Positions 10,013 through 18,368 of a stretch of DNA of 64,000 nt are shown in pieces. The position numbers were made by a program, and so were the translations under genes. The stretch comes from Zobellella iuensis. GTDB lineage: Bacteria > Pseudomonadota > Gammaproteobacteria > Enterobacterales > Aeromonadaceae. The number at the start of each line of letters is the position of its first letter. Position 1 is the stretch's first letter. The notes under the pieces were generated by a model. It had not been told where the DNA came from, did not search any database, and saw only the letters and a program-made list of their open reading frames with translations. The stretch lies in the NCBI RefSeq assembly GCF_016746085.1, contig NZ_JAERTZ010000025.1, positions 434,001 through 498,000 of the forward strand, given 5' to 3'.

Positions 10013-10090
10013 CAACAAGCAGCGATAAGGCAAAATATGGCACTGCTTCGATTTATTCAGCCACACCCGAATGAATCACAAAATTGTTAA

Positions 10091-10118
10091 ATTATACCTT
10101 ATATAACAAAATGTTATA
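10091..10118 (-). promoter_or_regulatory. Distal carA promoter -10 with an adjacent 17-bp palindrome
   Basis: A perfect -10 TATAAT (minus strand of 10091-10096) is preceded by the palindrome TATAACA-TTT-TGTTATA (10102-10118), which would fill the -35/-10 spacer. A TTTATA/TTATAA element 17-18 bases upstream could be the -35. It fits a distal, separately controlled carAB promoter; the protein binding the palindrome is unknown. Confidence 0.45.
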
Positions 10119-10157
10119 AACCTTCATGTGAAAACAATCTTGTCGATAAAGGTTCCC

Positions 10158-10190
10158 GCAGCCCGCTCGGAATGTCTCCGTGCGGGCTGC
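10158..10190 (-). terminator. Strong hairpin after dapB
   Basis: GCAGCCCGC pairs with GCGGGCTGC, extended by an inner CGGA/TCCG stem around an ATGTC loop, 18 bases after the dapB stop. The following minus-strand sequence is only weakly T-rich (CCTTTATC). It separates dapB from the carAB control region. Confidence 0.6.
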
Positions 10191-10208
10191 GGGGCTGCAT
10201 AAAGCAGA

Positions 10209-11033
<825 letters not shown>

Positions 11034-11118
11034 TTATTTGTACGATTACCAAGAATAGACCCGAAGTGTGCCAGATAAGCGCAAGCTTGCAAATTTCCGC
11101 AACGCAAACAATGGGCAT

Positions 11119-11145
11119 AAAAAAACCGGCGGCTGCCGGTTTTTT
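11119..11145 (-). terminator. Bidirectional intrinsic terminator after fklB
   Basis: CCGGC-GGCT-GCCGG (11126-11139) with seven A's before and six T's after. It lies a few bases past the fklB stop and upstream of dapB. Confidence 0.9.
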
Positions 11146-11150
11146 CAGAT

Positions 11151-11762
11151 TCAGGCGATGTCGAGCAGTTCGACTTCGAACACCAGGGTGGAGCAGGGCG
11201 GGATGGAGCCGGCGCCTTGCTCGCCATAGGCCAGGTGATGGGGCACATAGAGCTTCCACTTGGAGCCGACCGGCATCAGTTGCAGGGCTTCCACCCAGCC
11301 CTTGATCACGCCGTTGACCGGGAACTGGGCCGGCTCGCCGCGCAATACCGAGCTGTCGAACACGGAACCATCGATAAAGGTGCCGTGGTAGTGCACGCGG
11401 ACGGTATCGGTAGCGGCAGGCTTGGCGCCGTCTCCCTGGGCCAGTACTTCATATTGCAGGCCGGACTCGGTTTGCTCCACTTCGGCACGCTCACCGTTGG
11501 CGGCAAAGAAGGCCGCTTCTTCTTCCTTGGCCTGGTTGGATTGGGCCGCCTGCTGCTCTTGCATGCGCTGGGTGATGATCTGGAAGGCGCCATTGATCTC
11601 CTCGCGGGAAACGGCGAAGTCAACCCCATTGAGGGCGTCGGCCAGGCCCTGTTGCACGGCGGACACCTCCAGCCCTTCGAATGATTGCTGGGCCAGTTGG
11701 TCACCGATTTGACGGCCGATACCGTAGCTGGCCTGCTGTTCTACTGTCTCATATGACGACAT
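11151..11762 (-). CDS. fklB: FKBP-type peptidyl-prolyl cis-trans isomerase, FklB/FkpA family
   Basis: 203 residues (E. coli FklB 206). The N-terminal part (SSYETVEQQASYGIGRQIGDQL, split here by frame length only) is the helical dimerisation domain. The C-terminal ~90 residues form the FKBP domain: VRVHYHGTFIDGSVFDSS, PAQFPVNGVIKGWVEALQLM and GSKWKLYVPHHLAYG contain the substrate-pocket aromatics. There is no signal peptide, so it is cytoplasmic and FklB-like rather than FkpA-like. The start at 11762 has GAGGG at seven bases; the upstream in-frame ATG at 11795 adds 11 unrelated residues. Confidence 0.93.
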   Translation of the reverse strand: MSSYETVEQQASYGIGRQIGDQLAQQSFEGLEVSAVQQGLADALNGVDFAVSREEINGAFQIITQRMQEQQAAQSNQAKEEEAAFFAANGERAEVEQTESGLQYEVLAQGDGAKPAATDTVRVHYHGTFIDGSVFDSSVLRGEPAQFPVNGVIKGWVEALQLMPVGSKWKLYVPHHLAYGEQGAGSIPPCSTLVFEVELLDIA

Positions 11763-11813
11763 GACATTCCCTCTGTGTGGGTACAAAAACGTCATGCTAA
11801 CAAAATAAGCCGG

Positions 11814-12734
11814 TCAGCTAAATGGCAAGGACGCGTGCCTGGCCAATAATGCAGCACCGCGCACCCCGCCGCTGCCGCCGAACAATGGTGCCACCACCGG
11901 AGCCGGCCTGACACCGCTCATCAACCAGGCCGGTAAACGGCTGTCCAGCTCCTGGTAAAGCCAGGCGTATTCACTCAGGCCACCGCCGAGTACCACGACG
12001 TCCGGATCGAGCTGGGTCAGCAGGGCACCCAGGCCGGCGGCGAGAATATCCAGGTAAAGGGCAACACAACGCCGGGCCGCCGTCTCCCCCTGCCGCCAGG
12101 CTTCAATGACCGCTTTGCCGGGCAGCGCCCGCCCACTGCAGTGGGCATAGAGCCGGCTCAGGCCGGTACCGGAAACATAGGTTTCAAGACAGCCCTGCAA
12201 GCCGCAACCGCAGGCGAACAAGGGCAACTCGGGGTAGCCTTTGAGCAGACCGGCCGGAATGCCGCCGTGGCCGAACTCGGCGCTGCCGCCGCGACGACTG
12301 TTGACCAGTCGCCCCTGATGGATAAGGCCTCCCCCCACCCCGGTGCCCAGGGTCAGCCCCAGGGCCAGCACGGCGCCGGCCACCGCCCCCTGGTGATACT
12401 CGGACAGCAGAAAGCAGTTGGCGTCGTTGTCCGCATGAACCGAGCGCCCGAGCATATGCTGCAGATCCCCGACCAGCTCGCACCCGTGGATCAGCGGCAC
12501 ATTGGGTGCCAGCAGGCGCCCTGCCCCGTCGAGAATGCCGGGAAACCCGACACCGACGCTGCCCACGCCCTGCCAGCGGCGATCCGCCGCCAGCACCAAG
12601 GAGCTCAGCCACTGAAGAAACGCCGGATAATCCTGCCGAGGGGTGGCATGGAGGGAACGTTCCCGCTCATTCAGCGCCTCGTCGAAAACGGCGAAAGCGA
12701 TTTTGCTTCCGCCGATATCAAAGCCGTAGTACAT
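11814..12734 (-). CDS. nagK: ROK-family sugar kinase, N-acetylglucosamine kinase-like
   Basis: 306 residues (E. coli NagK 303). MYYGFDIGGSKIAFAVF is the ATP phosphate-1 loop. HADNDANCFLLSE (~100-112) holds the catalytic Asp. LTLGTGVGGG (~127-136) and a zinc-binding CGCGLQGCLETY (~175-186) are ROK signatures. PDVVVLGGGLS binds adenosine. The N terminus MYYGFDIGG and the general alignment are closest in memory to NagK, which phosphorylates GlcNAc salvaged from peptidoglycan; ROK specificity cannot be proven from motifs, and fructose or other hexoses remain possible. Nine bases separate it from the upstream protease gene, so the two may be cotranscribed. Confidence 0.85.
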   Translation of the reverse strand: MYYGFDIGGSKIAFAVFDEALNERERSLHATPRQDYPAFLQWLSSLVLAADRRWQGVGSVGVGFPGILDGAGRLLAPNVPLIHGCELVGDLQHMLGRSVHADNDANCFLLSEYHQGAVAGAVLALGLTLGTGVGGGLIHQGRLVNSRRGGSAEFGHGGIPAGLLKGYPELPLFACGCGLQGCLETYVSGTGLSRLYAHCSGRALPGKAVIEAWRQGETAARRCVALYLDILAAGLGALLTQLDPDVVVLGGGLSEYAWLYQELDSRLPAWLMSGVRPAPVVAPLFGGSGGVRGAALLARHASLPFS

Positions 12735-12742
12735 ACTGGACC

Positions 12743-13534
12743 CTAGCGACGACAGGCAGGGGACTTGCCCTGGGCTCTGGCCTGCTGGTACAGGGCCAGG
12801 GCATTGGGCATGGCCGCGTTCAACTCCTGCGTCCGGGTGCCGTGGGAAGGGTGGGTAGAGAGCAACTCCGGCGGTTGCTGGCCGCTGGATGCGGCCGACA
12901 TATTGCGCCAGAGCGATATGGACTCTTCCGGATTAAAGCCGGCCCGGGCCATCAGTTCCAGGCCCAATCGATCGGCTTCGCTTTCCTGCTCCCGGCCATA
13001 GGGCAGCAGGTAGCCCACCTGTACCCCCAACCCCAGGGCCGCCATGGCTGGCTGGCGCAGGCCGGACTGGCCCAGGGCCATGTCGGCGGCACTCAGCCCG
13101 AGGTTGCTGAGCTGAGTGCGAGATACTCGTTCGTTGCTGTGCCTGGCCAGGACATGGGCAATTTCGTGGCCGACCACGGCCGCGACCTGGTCCTGATTCT
13201 TGGCTACCTTGAGCAGGCCGTTGTAGACTCCGATCTTGCCGCCGGGCAAGGCAAAGGCATTGATCTGGGGTGAGTCGAACACCACCACTTCCCATTGGCG
13301 CTGCCCGAAACCGGCAGGGATCTCGGCCACCAGCCGGTCACTGATGCACTGGACATAGGCGGTATCCGCCCTGCTGCTGCTAATTTTTTCCTGCTCCTTG
13401 ATCTGGTTAAAGGAAGCTTCTCCGAGTTGTTGCATTTCAGCTTCGGAAAACAGCAGTACCTGGCTGCGCCCGGTGGGCGACTGGGCACAACCGAGCAAGA
13501 GTCCGCAGAAGGTGAGTATAAAGATTGAACGCAC
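12743..13534 (-). CDS. M48-family zinc metalloprotease, predicted lipoprotein
   Basis: ~264 residues. A type II signal peptide (RSIFILTFCGLLLGC) with lipobox LLGC predicts an outer- or inner-membrane lipoprotein facing the periplasm. The zinc motif HEIAH is in VVGHEIAHVLARHSNERV, and the third ligand Glu lies in EQESEADRLGLELMARAG. LSTHPSHGTRTQEL is a conserved C-terminal M48 block. Relatives include LoiP and YcaL of E. coli, which degrade misfolded outer-membrane proteins; which one matches is not clear. GTG 13534 is preferred since GAGG lies eight bases before it and it gives a clean signal peptide; ATG 13558 adds eight residues. Confidence 0.9.
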   Translation of the reverse strand: MRSIFILTFCGLLLGCAQSPTGRSQVLLFSEAEMQQLGEASFNQIKEQEKISSSRADTAYVQCISDRLVAEIPAGFGQRQWEVVVFDSPQINAFALPGGKIGVYNGLLKVAKNQDQVAAVVGHEIAHVLARHSNERVSRTQLSNLGLSAADMALGQSGLRQPAMAALGLGVQVGYLLPYGREQESEADRLGLELMARAGFNPEESISLWRNMSAASSGQQPPELLSTHPSHGTRTQELNAAMPNALALYQQARAQGKSPACRR

Positions 13535-13624
13535 AGTAATAACCTCATCAACAGACAATGATCTATGCCTGTTCTTTTAGCATAAAGCAGGTTGATAAGG
13601 CAGCCTGCTTGTATACCTGGTTAT

Positions 13625-13885
13625 TCAAACGTCCTGTTCGGGGCTGACCTGACCTGCACTCTCCAGCGTCTTGTCCGAGAGCAGCCACAGGGTGAACTTG
13701 TGCAGCTCCGGGTGCTGAGCCAGGGCCACCAGAAAGGCACCGCCCACTTCCCGATAGCCCAGTTCGTAATTTTTCAGGGTAGTGGGTGGCACCTGGAGCA
13801 GCTCAGCAAACTTGGGACGGCTGAGCCCCATCGCTTCGCGGATTTGCCGGATTTTTTTTCCGACCAGACTGGTGTCAGGGTTCAT
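13625..13885 (-). CDS. Small XRE-family helix-turn-helix regulator
   Basis: 86 residues, with the HTH at ~10-40: KKIRQIREAMGLSRPKFAELLQ, then VPPTTLKNYELGYREVG as the recognition part. The C-terminal half is unassigned. Similar proteins occur as stand-alone regulators or as HigA-type antitoxins, but no toxin gene is adjacent: the neighbours are an M48 protease on the same strand and ompA diverging. The ATG at 13885 has AGGAG ten bases upstream; an in-frame TTG at 13921 is not supported. An inverted repeat TATCG-N8-CGATA overlaps its leader and could be a self-operator. Confidence 0.75.
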   Translation of the reverse strand: MNPDTSLVGKKIRQIREAMGLSRPKFAELLQVPPTTLKNYELGYREVGGAFLVALAQHPELHKFTLWLLSDKTLESAGQVSPEQDV

Positions 13886-13899
13886 AGCCTTGCTACTCC

Positions 13900-13917
13900 T
13901 ATCGAAAGATTCCGATA
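13900..13917. promoter_or_regulatory. Inverted repeat TATCG-N8-CGATA before the XRE gene
   Basis: An 18-bp dyad starts at the Shine-Dalgarno (AGGAG) of the XRE gene. Its position suggests autorepression by the HTH protein. Pattern only; no consensus is known to me. Confidence 0.35.
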
Positions 13918-14096
13918 ACAACTGTGGTAACTTTTATATTAGTTTAACATCAGTGGAGAGACTCGTTATGAACTGCCCCATTTTTGACCAAAAAAACTTA
14001 AAAAAGGCCCAGCGCAGATTCAAATAAACCCCTCCCCCAGCCGTTAGCAGCCAGTGGAAGCTGCGACAAATTTAGCCCATCATTTCCCTCGCGCCC

Positions 14097-14125
14097 TTGT
14101 TAGCCCAACGGAAAACCGTTAATCT
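14097..14125 (+). promoter_or_regulatory. Candidate ompA promoter
   Basis: TTGTTA (14097-14102), a 17-base spacer and TAATCT (14120-14125). The predicted transcript has a ~150-base leader with a GTGCCG/CGGCAC hairpin (14223-14248) and a 39-codon mini-ORF. The rest of 13922-14096 is AT-rich without recognised features. Confidence 0.45.
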
Positions 14126-14164
14126 GGCGCCGTGCGGGTACGCTGTTGGGATATTGGAGTCCGC

Positions 14165-14284
14165 ATGGACAATCCCAGAAAAACAAAAACATTAAAGGAT
14201 TTCTCGCACTGCACCAGCCTAAGTGCCGGTGGTACTTTTATTTCGGCACCGCCGAGTTCTCATAAAATGAGGAAGACAAAATGA
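14165..14284 (+). CDS. Possible 39-codon leader ORF whose stop overlaps the ompA start
   Basis: ATG at 14165 follows GGAG with a five-base spacer. The frame is open for 39 codons (MDNPRKTKTLKDFSH then CTSLSAGGTFISAPP and so on) and ends at TGA 14282-14284, which shares two bases with the ompA ATG (14281-14283), an ATGA arrangement typical of translational coupling. The peptide is basic, has no recognised domain, and is too short to judge by composition. It may be chance; a 39-codon open frame alone is not improbable. Confidence 0.35.
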   Translation: MDNPRKTKTLKDFSHCTSLSAGGTFISAPPSSHKMRKTK

Positions 14285-15234
14285 AAAAGACAGTGGCTCC
14301 TTCTCTGATCGCAATCGCCCTGGCAACGGCCGGAATTTCCGCTGGCGTACAAGCCAATGACTGGTACCTGGGTGCCGGTGCCGGCTACGCCCACTACGAA
14401 GACATCGATCGTCTTGCAACAGATGCAGACAAAGATGCCGAAGCCGTCACCATGTTCGGTGGTTACAACTTCAACCAGTACTTTGGCGCCGAGCTGGGTG
14501 TCAACTACTTCGGCGGTGATGCCGACACCAAGGCGTTGAACCTGTCCGCTATCGGTCGTCTGCCGCTGAGCCAAAATTTGTCCGTATTCGGTGAACTCGG
14601 TGCCCTGGGTTGGGATACCAATGCCGGAGCCGGTGACGAAGGCATTTCTCCGCTGGCCGGCCTGGGTCTGAGCTATCGCGTCTCCGATCTGGTCGACGTG
14701 CAAGCCCGTTACCGCCGTATCGAAGACATGGGCGACAGCGTTAAAAACGGTTTCGAAACCGACGTCAACAACGTGATGCTGGAACTGGTACTGCACCCGA
14801 ACCGTGGCACTCCCGCCCCGGCCCCGGTCGCCCCCGTGGCTCCCCAGCCCCAGCCTGAAGTCACCTACGAAACCCGTACCGTGACCGCCGACGGCTCCAT
14901 CTACTTCGCCTTCGACAAGTCGGATCTGTCCGCCGAATCCCGTGCTACCCTGGACGAAGTGGCCCGTTTTGCCCAGCAAAACCCCGACTACCAGGTTGAA
15001 CTGGCCGGTTACGCCGACCGTCTGGGTACCGCCGAGTACAACCGCCGCCTGTCCGAGCGTCGTGCCATGGCCGCCAAGGACTACCTGGTTCAGCGTGGTG
15101 TCGCCGCCCAGAACATCCAGACTGCCTGGTACGGCAGCGAGCTGGCCGAAGGCGTGACCGAAGACGAGCGTCAGCGCGACCGCCGTGTGGATGCCAAGGC
15201 CCAGGCCACCATCCAGGTAGAAATCATCGAATAA
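14281..15234 (+). CDS. ompA: OmpA-family outer membrane porin/structural protein
   Basis: 317 residues. Signal peptide MKKTVAPSLIAIALATAG..VQA is cut before NDWYLGAG. The N-terminal eight-stranded barrel (~26-175) has alternating strands such as GAGAGYAHYE and MFGGYNFNQYFGAELGVNYF. A Pro/Ala linker (PAPAPVAPVAPQPQP, ~178-193) leads to the periplasmic OmpA_C peptidoglycan-binding domain: YFAFDKSDLSAESRATLDEVA, LAGYADRLGTAEYN and the NxxLSxRRA-type RRLSERRAMAAKDYL. It anchors the outer membrane to the cell wall. AGGA lies seven bases before ATG. Long leader upstream, strong terminator downstream, monocistronic except for the possible mini-ORF. Codon choice is strongly biased, as in highly expressed genes. 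Confidence 0.96.
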   Translation: MKKTVAPSLIAIALATAGISAGVQANDWYLGAGAGYAHYEDIDRLATDADKDAEAVTMFGGYNFNQYFGAELGVNYFGGDADTKALNLSAIGRLPLSQNLSVFGELGALGWDTNAGAGDEGISPLAGLGLSYRVSDLVDVQARYRRIEDMGDSVKNGFETDVNNVMLELVLHPNRGTPAPAPVAPVAPQPQPEVTYETRTVTADGSIYFAFDKSDLSAESRATLDEVARFAQQNPDYQVELAGYADRLGTAEYNRRLSERRAMAAKDYLVQRGVAAQNIQTAWYGSELAEGVTEDERQRDRRVDAKAQATIQVEIIE

Positions 15235-15258
15235 CATCGTTCTTTAACGGTGTCCAAG

Positions 15259-15285
15259 ACGGCTCTGCGGAGCCGTTTTTTCTTT
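15259..15285 (+). terminator. Intrinsic terminator of ompA
   Basis: ACGGCTC-TGCG-GAGCCGT (15259-15276) followed by a T-run, 25 bases after the ompA stop. Confidence 0.93.
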
Positions 15286-15341
15286 TTCGCATTCCAACGA
15301 CCGTGGCATACTGAAACTCTTTGACTTGCGGGTCCACTGCC

Positions 15342-15800
15342 ATGCCTTGCTACTGCGATAACCCACAGCCTTTCAGCCTCTGCTGCGAGCCCTTGCTGCA
15401 AGGCGCTCCGGCATCGACCCCGCTGACCCTGATGCGCTCCCGCTACAGCGCCTACCGGCTGGGCCTGGGCGACTATCTGGTACGGAGCTGGCACCCGGAT
15501 ACCCTGGGCTGCCTGACCGCCGATGAACTGGCCACTACCGGGCTGGACACCGACTGGCTGGGGCTCACCATCGTCTTTGCCCGCGGCACCCCGGACGACG
15601 AGGAAGGCGAGGTGGAGTTCAAGGTACGCTACCGGGAAAACGGGCGGGTGGTGCTGCTGCACGAGCGCTCCCGTTTCCTGCGCCATCAGGAGCACTGGGT
15701 CTATCACTCGGGTCAGTTCAATCCGCCCAAGATAGGGGCCAATCAGCCCTGCCCCTGCGGTGGCGACAAAAAATACAAGCAGTGCTGTGCCCGGCGCTGA
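15342..15800 (+). CDS. ychJ: YchJ-family protein (UPF0225) with SEC-C motifs
   Basis: 152 residues, as in E. coli YchJ. There are two cysteine-rich SEC-C zinc motifs: CYCDNPQPFSLCC at the N terminus and PCPCGGDKKYKQCC at the C terminus. The middle has MRSRYSAYRLGLGDYLVRSWHP (~32-53) and ERSRFLRHQEHWVYHSG, characteristic of the family (NTF2-like fold). Its function is not established. ATG 15342 gives the family N terminus; an in-frame TTG at 15321 is possible but unsupported. No good Shine-Dalgarno is visible. It is followed closely by purU. Confidence 0.93.
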   Translation: MPCYCDNPQPFSLCCEPLLQGAPASTPLTLMRSRYSAYRLGLGDYLVRSWHPDTLGCLTADELATTGLDTDWLGLTIVFARGTPDDEEGEVEFKVRYRENGRVVLLHERSRFLRHQEHWVYHSGQFNPPKIGANQPCPCGGDKKYKQCCARR

Positions 15801-15836
15801 TCCGACCGACTTTTTAACCTGAATAGAAACATCATA

Positions 15837-16673
15837 ATGGAACGAAAAATACTGCTGACCCATTGTCCCGATGCCAAGGGGCTGATCTCCAAGATCACCA
15901 ATATCTGTTATAAGCACCAGCTCAATATCATCCGCAACGATGAATTCGTAGACTACGACAACGGCCATTTCTTTATGCGCACCGAGCTGGAAGGGATCTT
16001 CAACGATCACACCCTTCACGCCGACCTGGACGACGCCCTGCCCCAGGGCAGCCAGCGCCGGCTGGTGCCGGCCGGCAACAAACGGGTGGTGATACTGGTG
16101 ACCAAGGAAGCCCACTGCCTGGGTGATATCCTGATGAAGAACTACGCCGGTGCCATGAACATCGATATCGCCGCCGTGGTGGGCAACTACGACACCCTGG
16201 CCAGCCTGACCGAAAAATTCGATATTCCCTATCACACCGTCTCCCATGACGGGCTGAACCGGGCCGAGCACGAGCAGCGGCTGGCGGACATCATCGACCG
16301 CTACCAGCCGGACTATGTGGTGCTGGCCAAATACATGCGCATCCTGAGCCCCGAGTTCGTGGCCCGCTACCGCCAGCGCCTCATCAATATCCACCACTCC
16401 TTCCTGCCCGCCTTCGTCGGCGCCAGCCCCTACCGCCAGGCCTATGAGCGCGGCGTGAAGATGATCGGCGCCACCGCCCACTTCGTCACCGACGACCTGG
16501 ACGAGGGCCCCATCATCGAGCAGGACGTCACCCACGTGAACCACACCTTCTCCGCCCAGGACATGGCCAAGGCCGGCCGGGACGTGGAAAAGTCGGTGCT
16601 GAGCCGGGCGCTCAACCTGGTGCTGGAAGAAAAGGTCTTCGTCTACGGCAACAAGACGGTGGTGTTCAAGTAA
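15837..16673 (+). CDS. purU: Formyltetrahydrofolate deformylase
   Basis: 278 residues (E. coli 280). It hydrolyses 10-formyl-THF to formate and THF, supplying formate for PurT and balancing one-carbon units. The N-terminal ACT domain (ILLTHCPDAKGLISKITNICYKH, ~4-26) senses Met/Gly in E. coli. The C-terminal formyl-transferase fold has LAKYMRILSPEFV (~162-174), the catalytic INIHHSFLPAFVGASPY (~182-198, with the Asn-His pair) and GATAHFVTDDLDEGPII containing the catalytic Asp. The gene is 36 bases after ychJ. Downstream lies a repeat-like element rather than a clear terminator. Confidence 0.97.
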   Translation: MERKILLTHCPDAKGLISKITNICYKHQLNIIRNDEFVDYDNGHFFMRTELEGIFNDHTLHADLDDALPQGSQRRLVPAGNKRVVILVTKEAHCLGDILMKNYAGAMNIDIAAVVGNYDTLASLTEKFDIPYHTVSHDGLNRAEHEQRLADIIDRYQPDYVVLAKYMRILSPEFVARYRQRLINIHHSFLPAFVGASPYRQAYERGVKMIGATAHFVTDDLDEGPIIEQDVTHVNHTFSAQDMAKAGRDVEKSVLSRALNLVLEEKVFVYGNKTVVFK

Positions 16674-16694
16674 CGGGCCCTTGGGGGAGCTGGA

Positions 16695-16881
16695 AGCTTG
16701 AAGCTGTAAGTGGTGGCGGCTGAAGGTTCTCAGCCGCGCTGATTAATGAGGCGTTGTTTGCAGAATGGGTTCCGAGTCCGTCATGCTGAACTTGATTCTG
16801 TAGCGGAATAACGAAGTATTAAATCTGCAGGTACAACGCCATACCTGCAGACAAAACCGGGCTGCTTACAGGCTTAAAGCT
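16695..16881. repeat. Dyad element flanked by inverted heptamer-like ends (copy A)
   Basis: The intergenic region 16674-16896 holds no gene. AGCTTGAAGCTGTAAG (16695-16710) is inverted at 16865-16881 (CTTACAGGCTTAAAGCT, one mismatch and one extra base). Inside are a hairpin GCGGCTGA-N6-TCAGCCGC (16716-16737) and a second dyad CTGCAGGT/ACCTGCAG, then ACCGGGCTGCTT. The same plan and the ACCGGGCTGCTT core recur at 46523-46662. Confidence 0.6.
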
Positions 16882-16896
16882 GACCGCTTACGGCTG

Positions 16897-17187
16897 TTAT
16901 TTGTGGCTCTTCTCAAAGGCCGCCTTCTGCTCGGGCGTGGCCTCCTGCTGGTATTTCGCCTTCCACTCCTCGTAGGGCATACCGTACACCCGTTCCCGGG
17001 CCTGGTCGTAGTCCATCTCCAGACCGCGCTCCTCGGCGGCGGCCAGGTACCACTTGCTCAGGCAGTTGCGACAAAAACCGGCCAAGTTCATCAGCTCGAT
17101 GTTCTGCACGTCCTTGCGCTTGTCCAGGTGCGCCAGCAGGGCACGGAAGGCGGCGGCTTCCAGCTCGGTTTGGGTTTGCTTGTCCAT
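16897..17187 (-). CDS. DUF1244 family small protein
   Basis: 96 residues. [21 protein letters not shown], then [23 protein letters not shown] (~27-49, with the conserved Cys-x2-Cys) and [13 protein letters not shown] (~70-82) are the DUF1244 signature. Known structures are small helical dimers of unknown function. The ATG at 17187 has GGAG six bases upstream; the ATG at 17199 overlaps that site and is less likely. It diverges from yfbR and stands alone. I can name the family but not a role. Confidence 0.88.
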   Translation of the reverse strand: MDKQTQTELEAAAFRALLAHLDKRKDVQNIELMNLAGFCRNCLSKWYLAAAEERGLEMDYDQARERVYGMPYEEWKAKYQQEATPEQKAAFEKSHK

Positions 17188-17255
17188 TCTCTTCTCCATT
17201 GGGGTCGGTTAGTGCCATTATAACGACATCGCCCCGCAACGACACAGGCAAGCCC

Positions 17256-17849
17256 ATGAACCGCAGCCACTTCTTCGCCCATATGGCGCGCATGAAACTG
17301 ATCCAGCGCTGGCCGCTGATGCGTAACGTCGAGCCGGAAAACGTGGCCGAACACAGCCTGCAGGTGGCCATGGTGGCCCACGCCCTGGCGGTGATCCGCA
17401 ACACCCTGTTCGGCGGCACCCTGGATCCGGCCCAAGCCGCCATGCGCGCCCTCTTCCACGACGCCAGCGAGGTGCTGACCGGCGACCTGCCCACCCCGGT
17501 GAAGTATTTCAACGAGGACATCGCCCGGGCCTACAAGGACATCGAAAAAAACGCCGAGGCCACCCTGCTGAAGATGCTGCCCGCCGAGCTGCAGGGCGCC
17601 TATGCCCCCCTGCTCAGCAGCCCGCCGGATGACGACTACGGCCAGTTGGTCAAGGCGGCGGACATCCTCTGCGCCCTGCTCAAGTGCGAGGAGGAGCTGA
17701 CCGCCGGCAACCGGGAATTCGCCCCGGCCAGGAAGCGGCTTAACGCCATGCTGGAGCAGCGCATGAACCAGGAGATCCGCTATTTTCTCGAGGTCTTCGT
17801 GCCCAGCTTTTCCCTGTCCCTCGACGAGATCTCGGCGCCCGAGTTCTAA
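17256..17849 (+). CDS. yfbR: 5'-deoxynucleotidase, HD-domain (YfbR)
   Basis: 197 residues (E. coli 199). It removes phosphate from deoxyribonucleoside 5'-monophosphates. The start [25 protein letters not shown] aligns with the family start. The HD metal site shows as [15 protein letters not shown] (~30-44) and [19 protein letters not shown] (~65-83), and [14 protein letters not shown] holds the last Asp. The in-frame ATG at 17199 adds 19 non-family residues and is rejected. Its stop overlaps the convergent DUF3833 gene by four bases. Confidence 0.95.
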   Translation: MNRSHFFAHMARMKLIQRWPLMRNVEPENVAEHSLQVAMVAHALAVIRNTLFGGTLDPAQAAMRALFHDASEVLTGDLPTPVKYFNEDIARAYKDIEKNAEATLLKMLPAELQGAYAPLLSSPPDDDYGQLVKAADILCALLKCEEELTAGNREFAPARKRLNAMLEQRMNQEIRYFLEVFVPSFSLSLDEISAPEF

Positions 17850-18367
17850 CTAGCCCGGCGCTCTATCCAGAGGGTGACCTCGCCGACCCTGAAGCCCCAC
17901 TTGCTCATCTCGGCCCTGTTGATCAGCCGGTCTTCATCGAGCAGGTACATCCAGTCGTTGAAGTCCAGGTGCCAGACCCTGCCGTCCACCGGCACCGCCA
18001 GGGTATAACGCCAGTTGAGGGCATAGCCCCGGGTCTGGCCGGCGGCGGGCCTGATCACGTCGGCGGCGGTGCCGCTGTAGCGGCCGTCCGGCCCTTTTTC
18101 CAGGTACCAGACCCGGCGCTGGGTTTCACCGTCATCGTAGAAGAAGTCCTCCTCCAGCACCCCCCGGTTGCCCTCCCAACGGCCGACCATGTCCACCTTG
18201 AAGCGGCGCAACACCCTGCCCGTCCTGTCCTGCACCATGCCATAGGCGACCAGCTCGCCCTCGAAGAAGCGGTCCAGCGCCAGGGCCGGGCTACTGGCCT
18301 CGTAGTCGTTGATATCAGTGCTGCACGACATCAGCAGCAGGCTCACCGCCAGTATCAGTGGCTTCAT
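17846..18367 (-). CDS. DUF3833 family lipoprotein
   Basis: 173 residues. The signal peptide [15 protein letters not shown] has lipobox LMSC followed by Ser-Thr, so outer-membrane lipidation is likely. The mature part ([84 protein letters not shown], given here in pieces) is the DUF3833 lipocalin-like fold. Function unknown; it regularly accompanies the photolyase/SDR/CFA-synthase cluster seen upstream. It is the last gene of the 11-gene operon, one base behind the chalcone-isomerase-like gene. Confidence 0.88.
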   Translation of the reverse strand: MKPLILAVSLLLMSCSTDINDYEASSPALALDRFFEGELVAYGMVQDRTGRVLRRFKVDMVGRWEGNRGVLEEDFFYDDGETQRRVWYLEKGPDGRYSGTAADVIRPAAGQTRGYALNWRYTLAVPVDGRVWHLDFNDWMYLLDEDRLINRAEMSKWGFRVGEVTLWIERRAS

Positions 18368-18368
18368 C

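Noticed and set aside
13625-13885. Toxin-antitoxin system
   Set aside because: Only the HTH partner is present; no small toxin ORF lies on either side.
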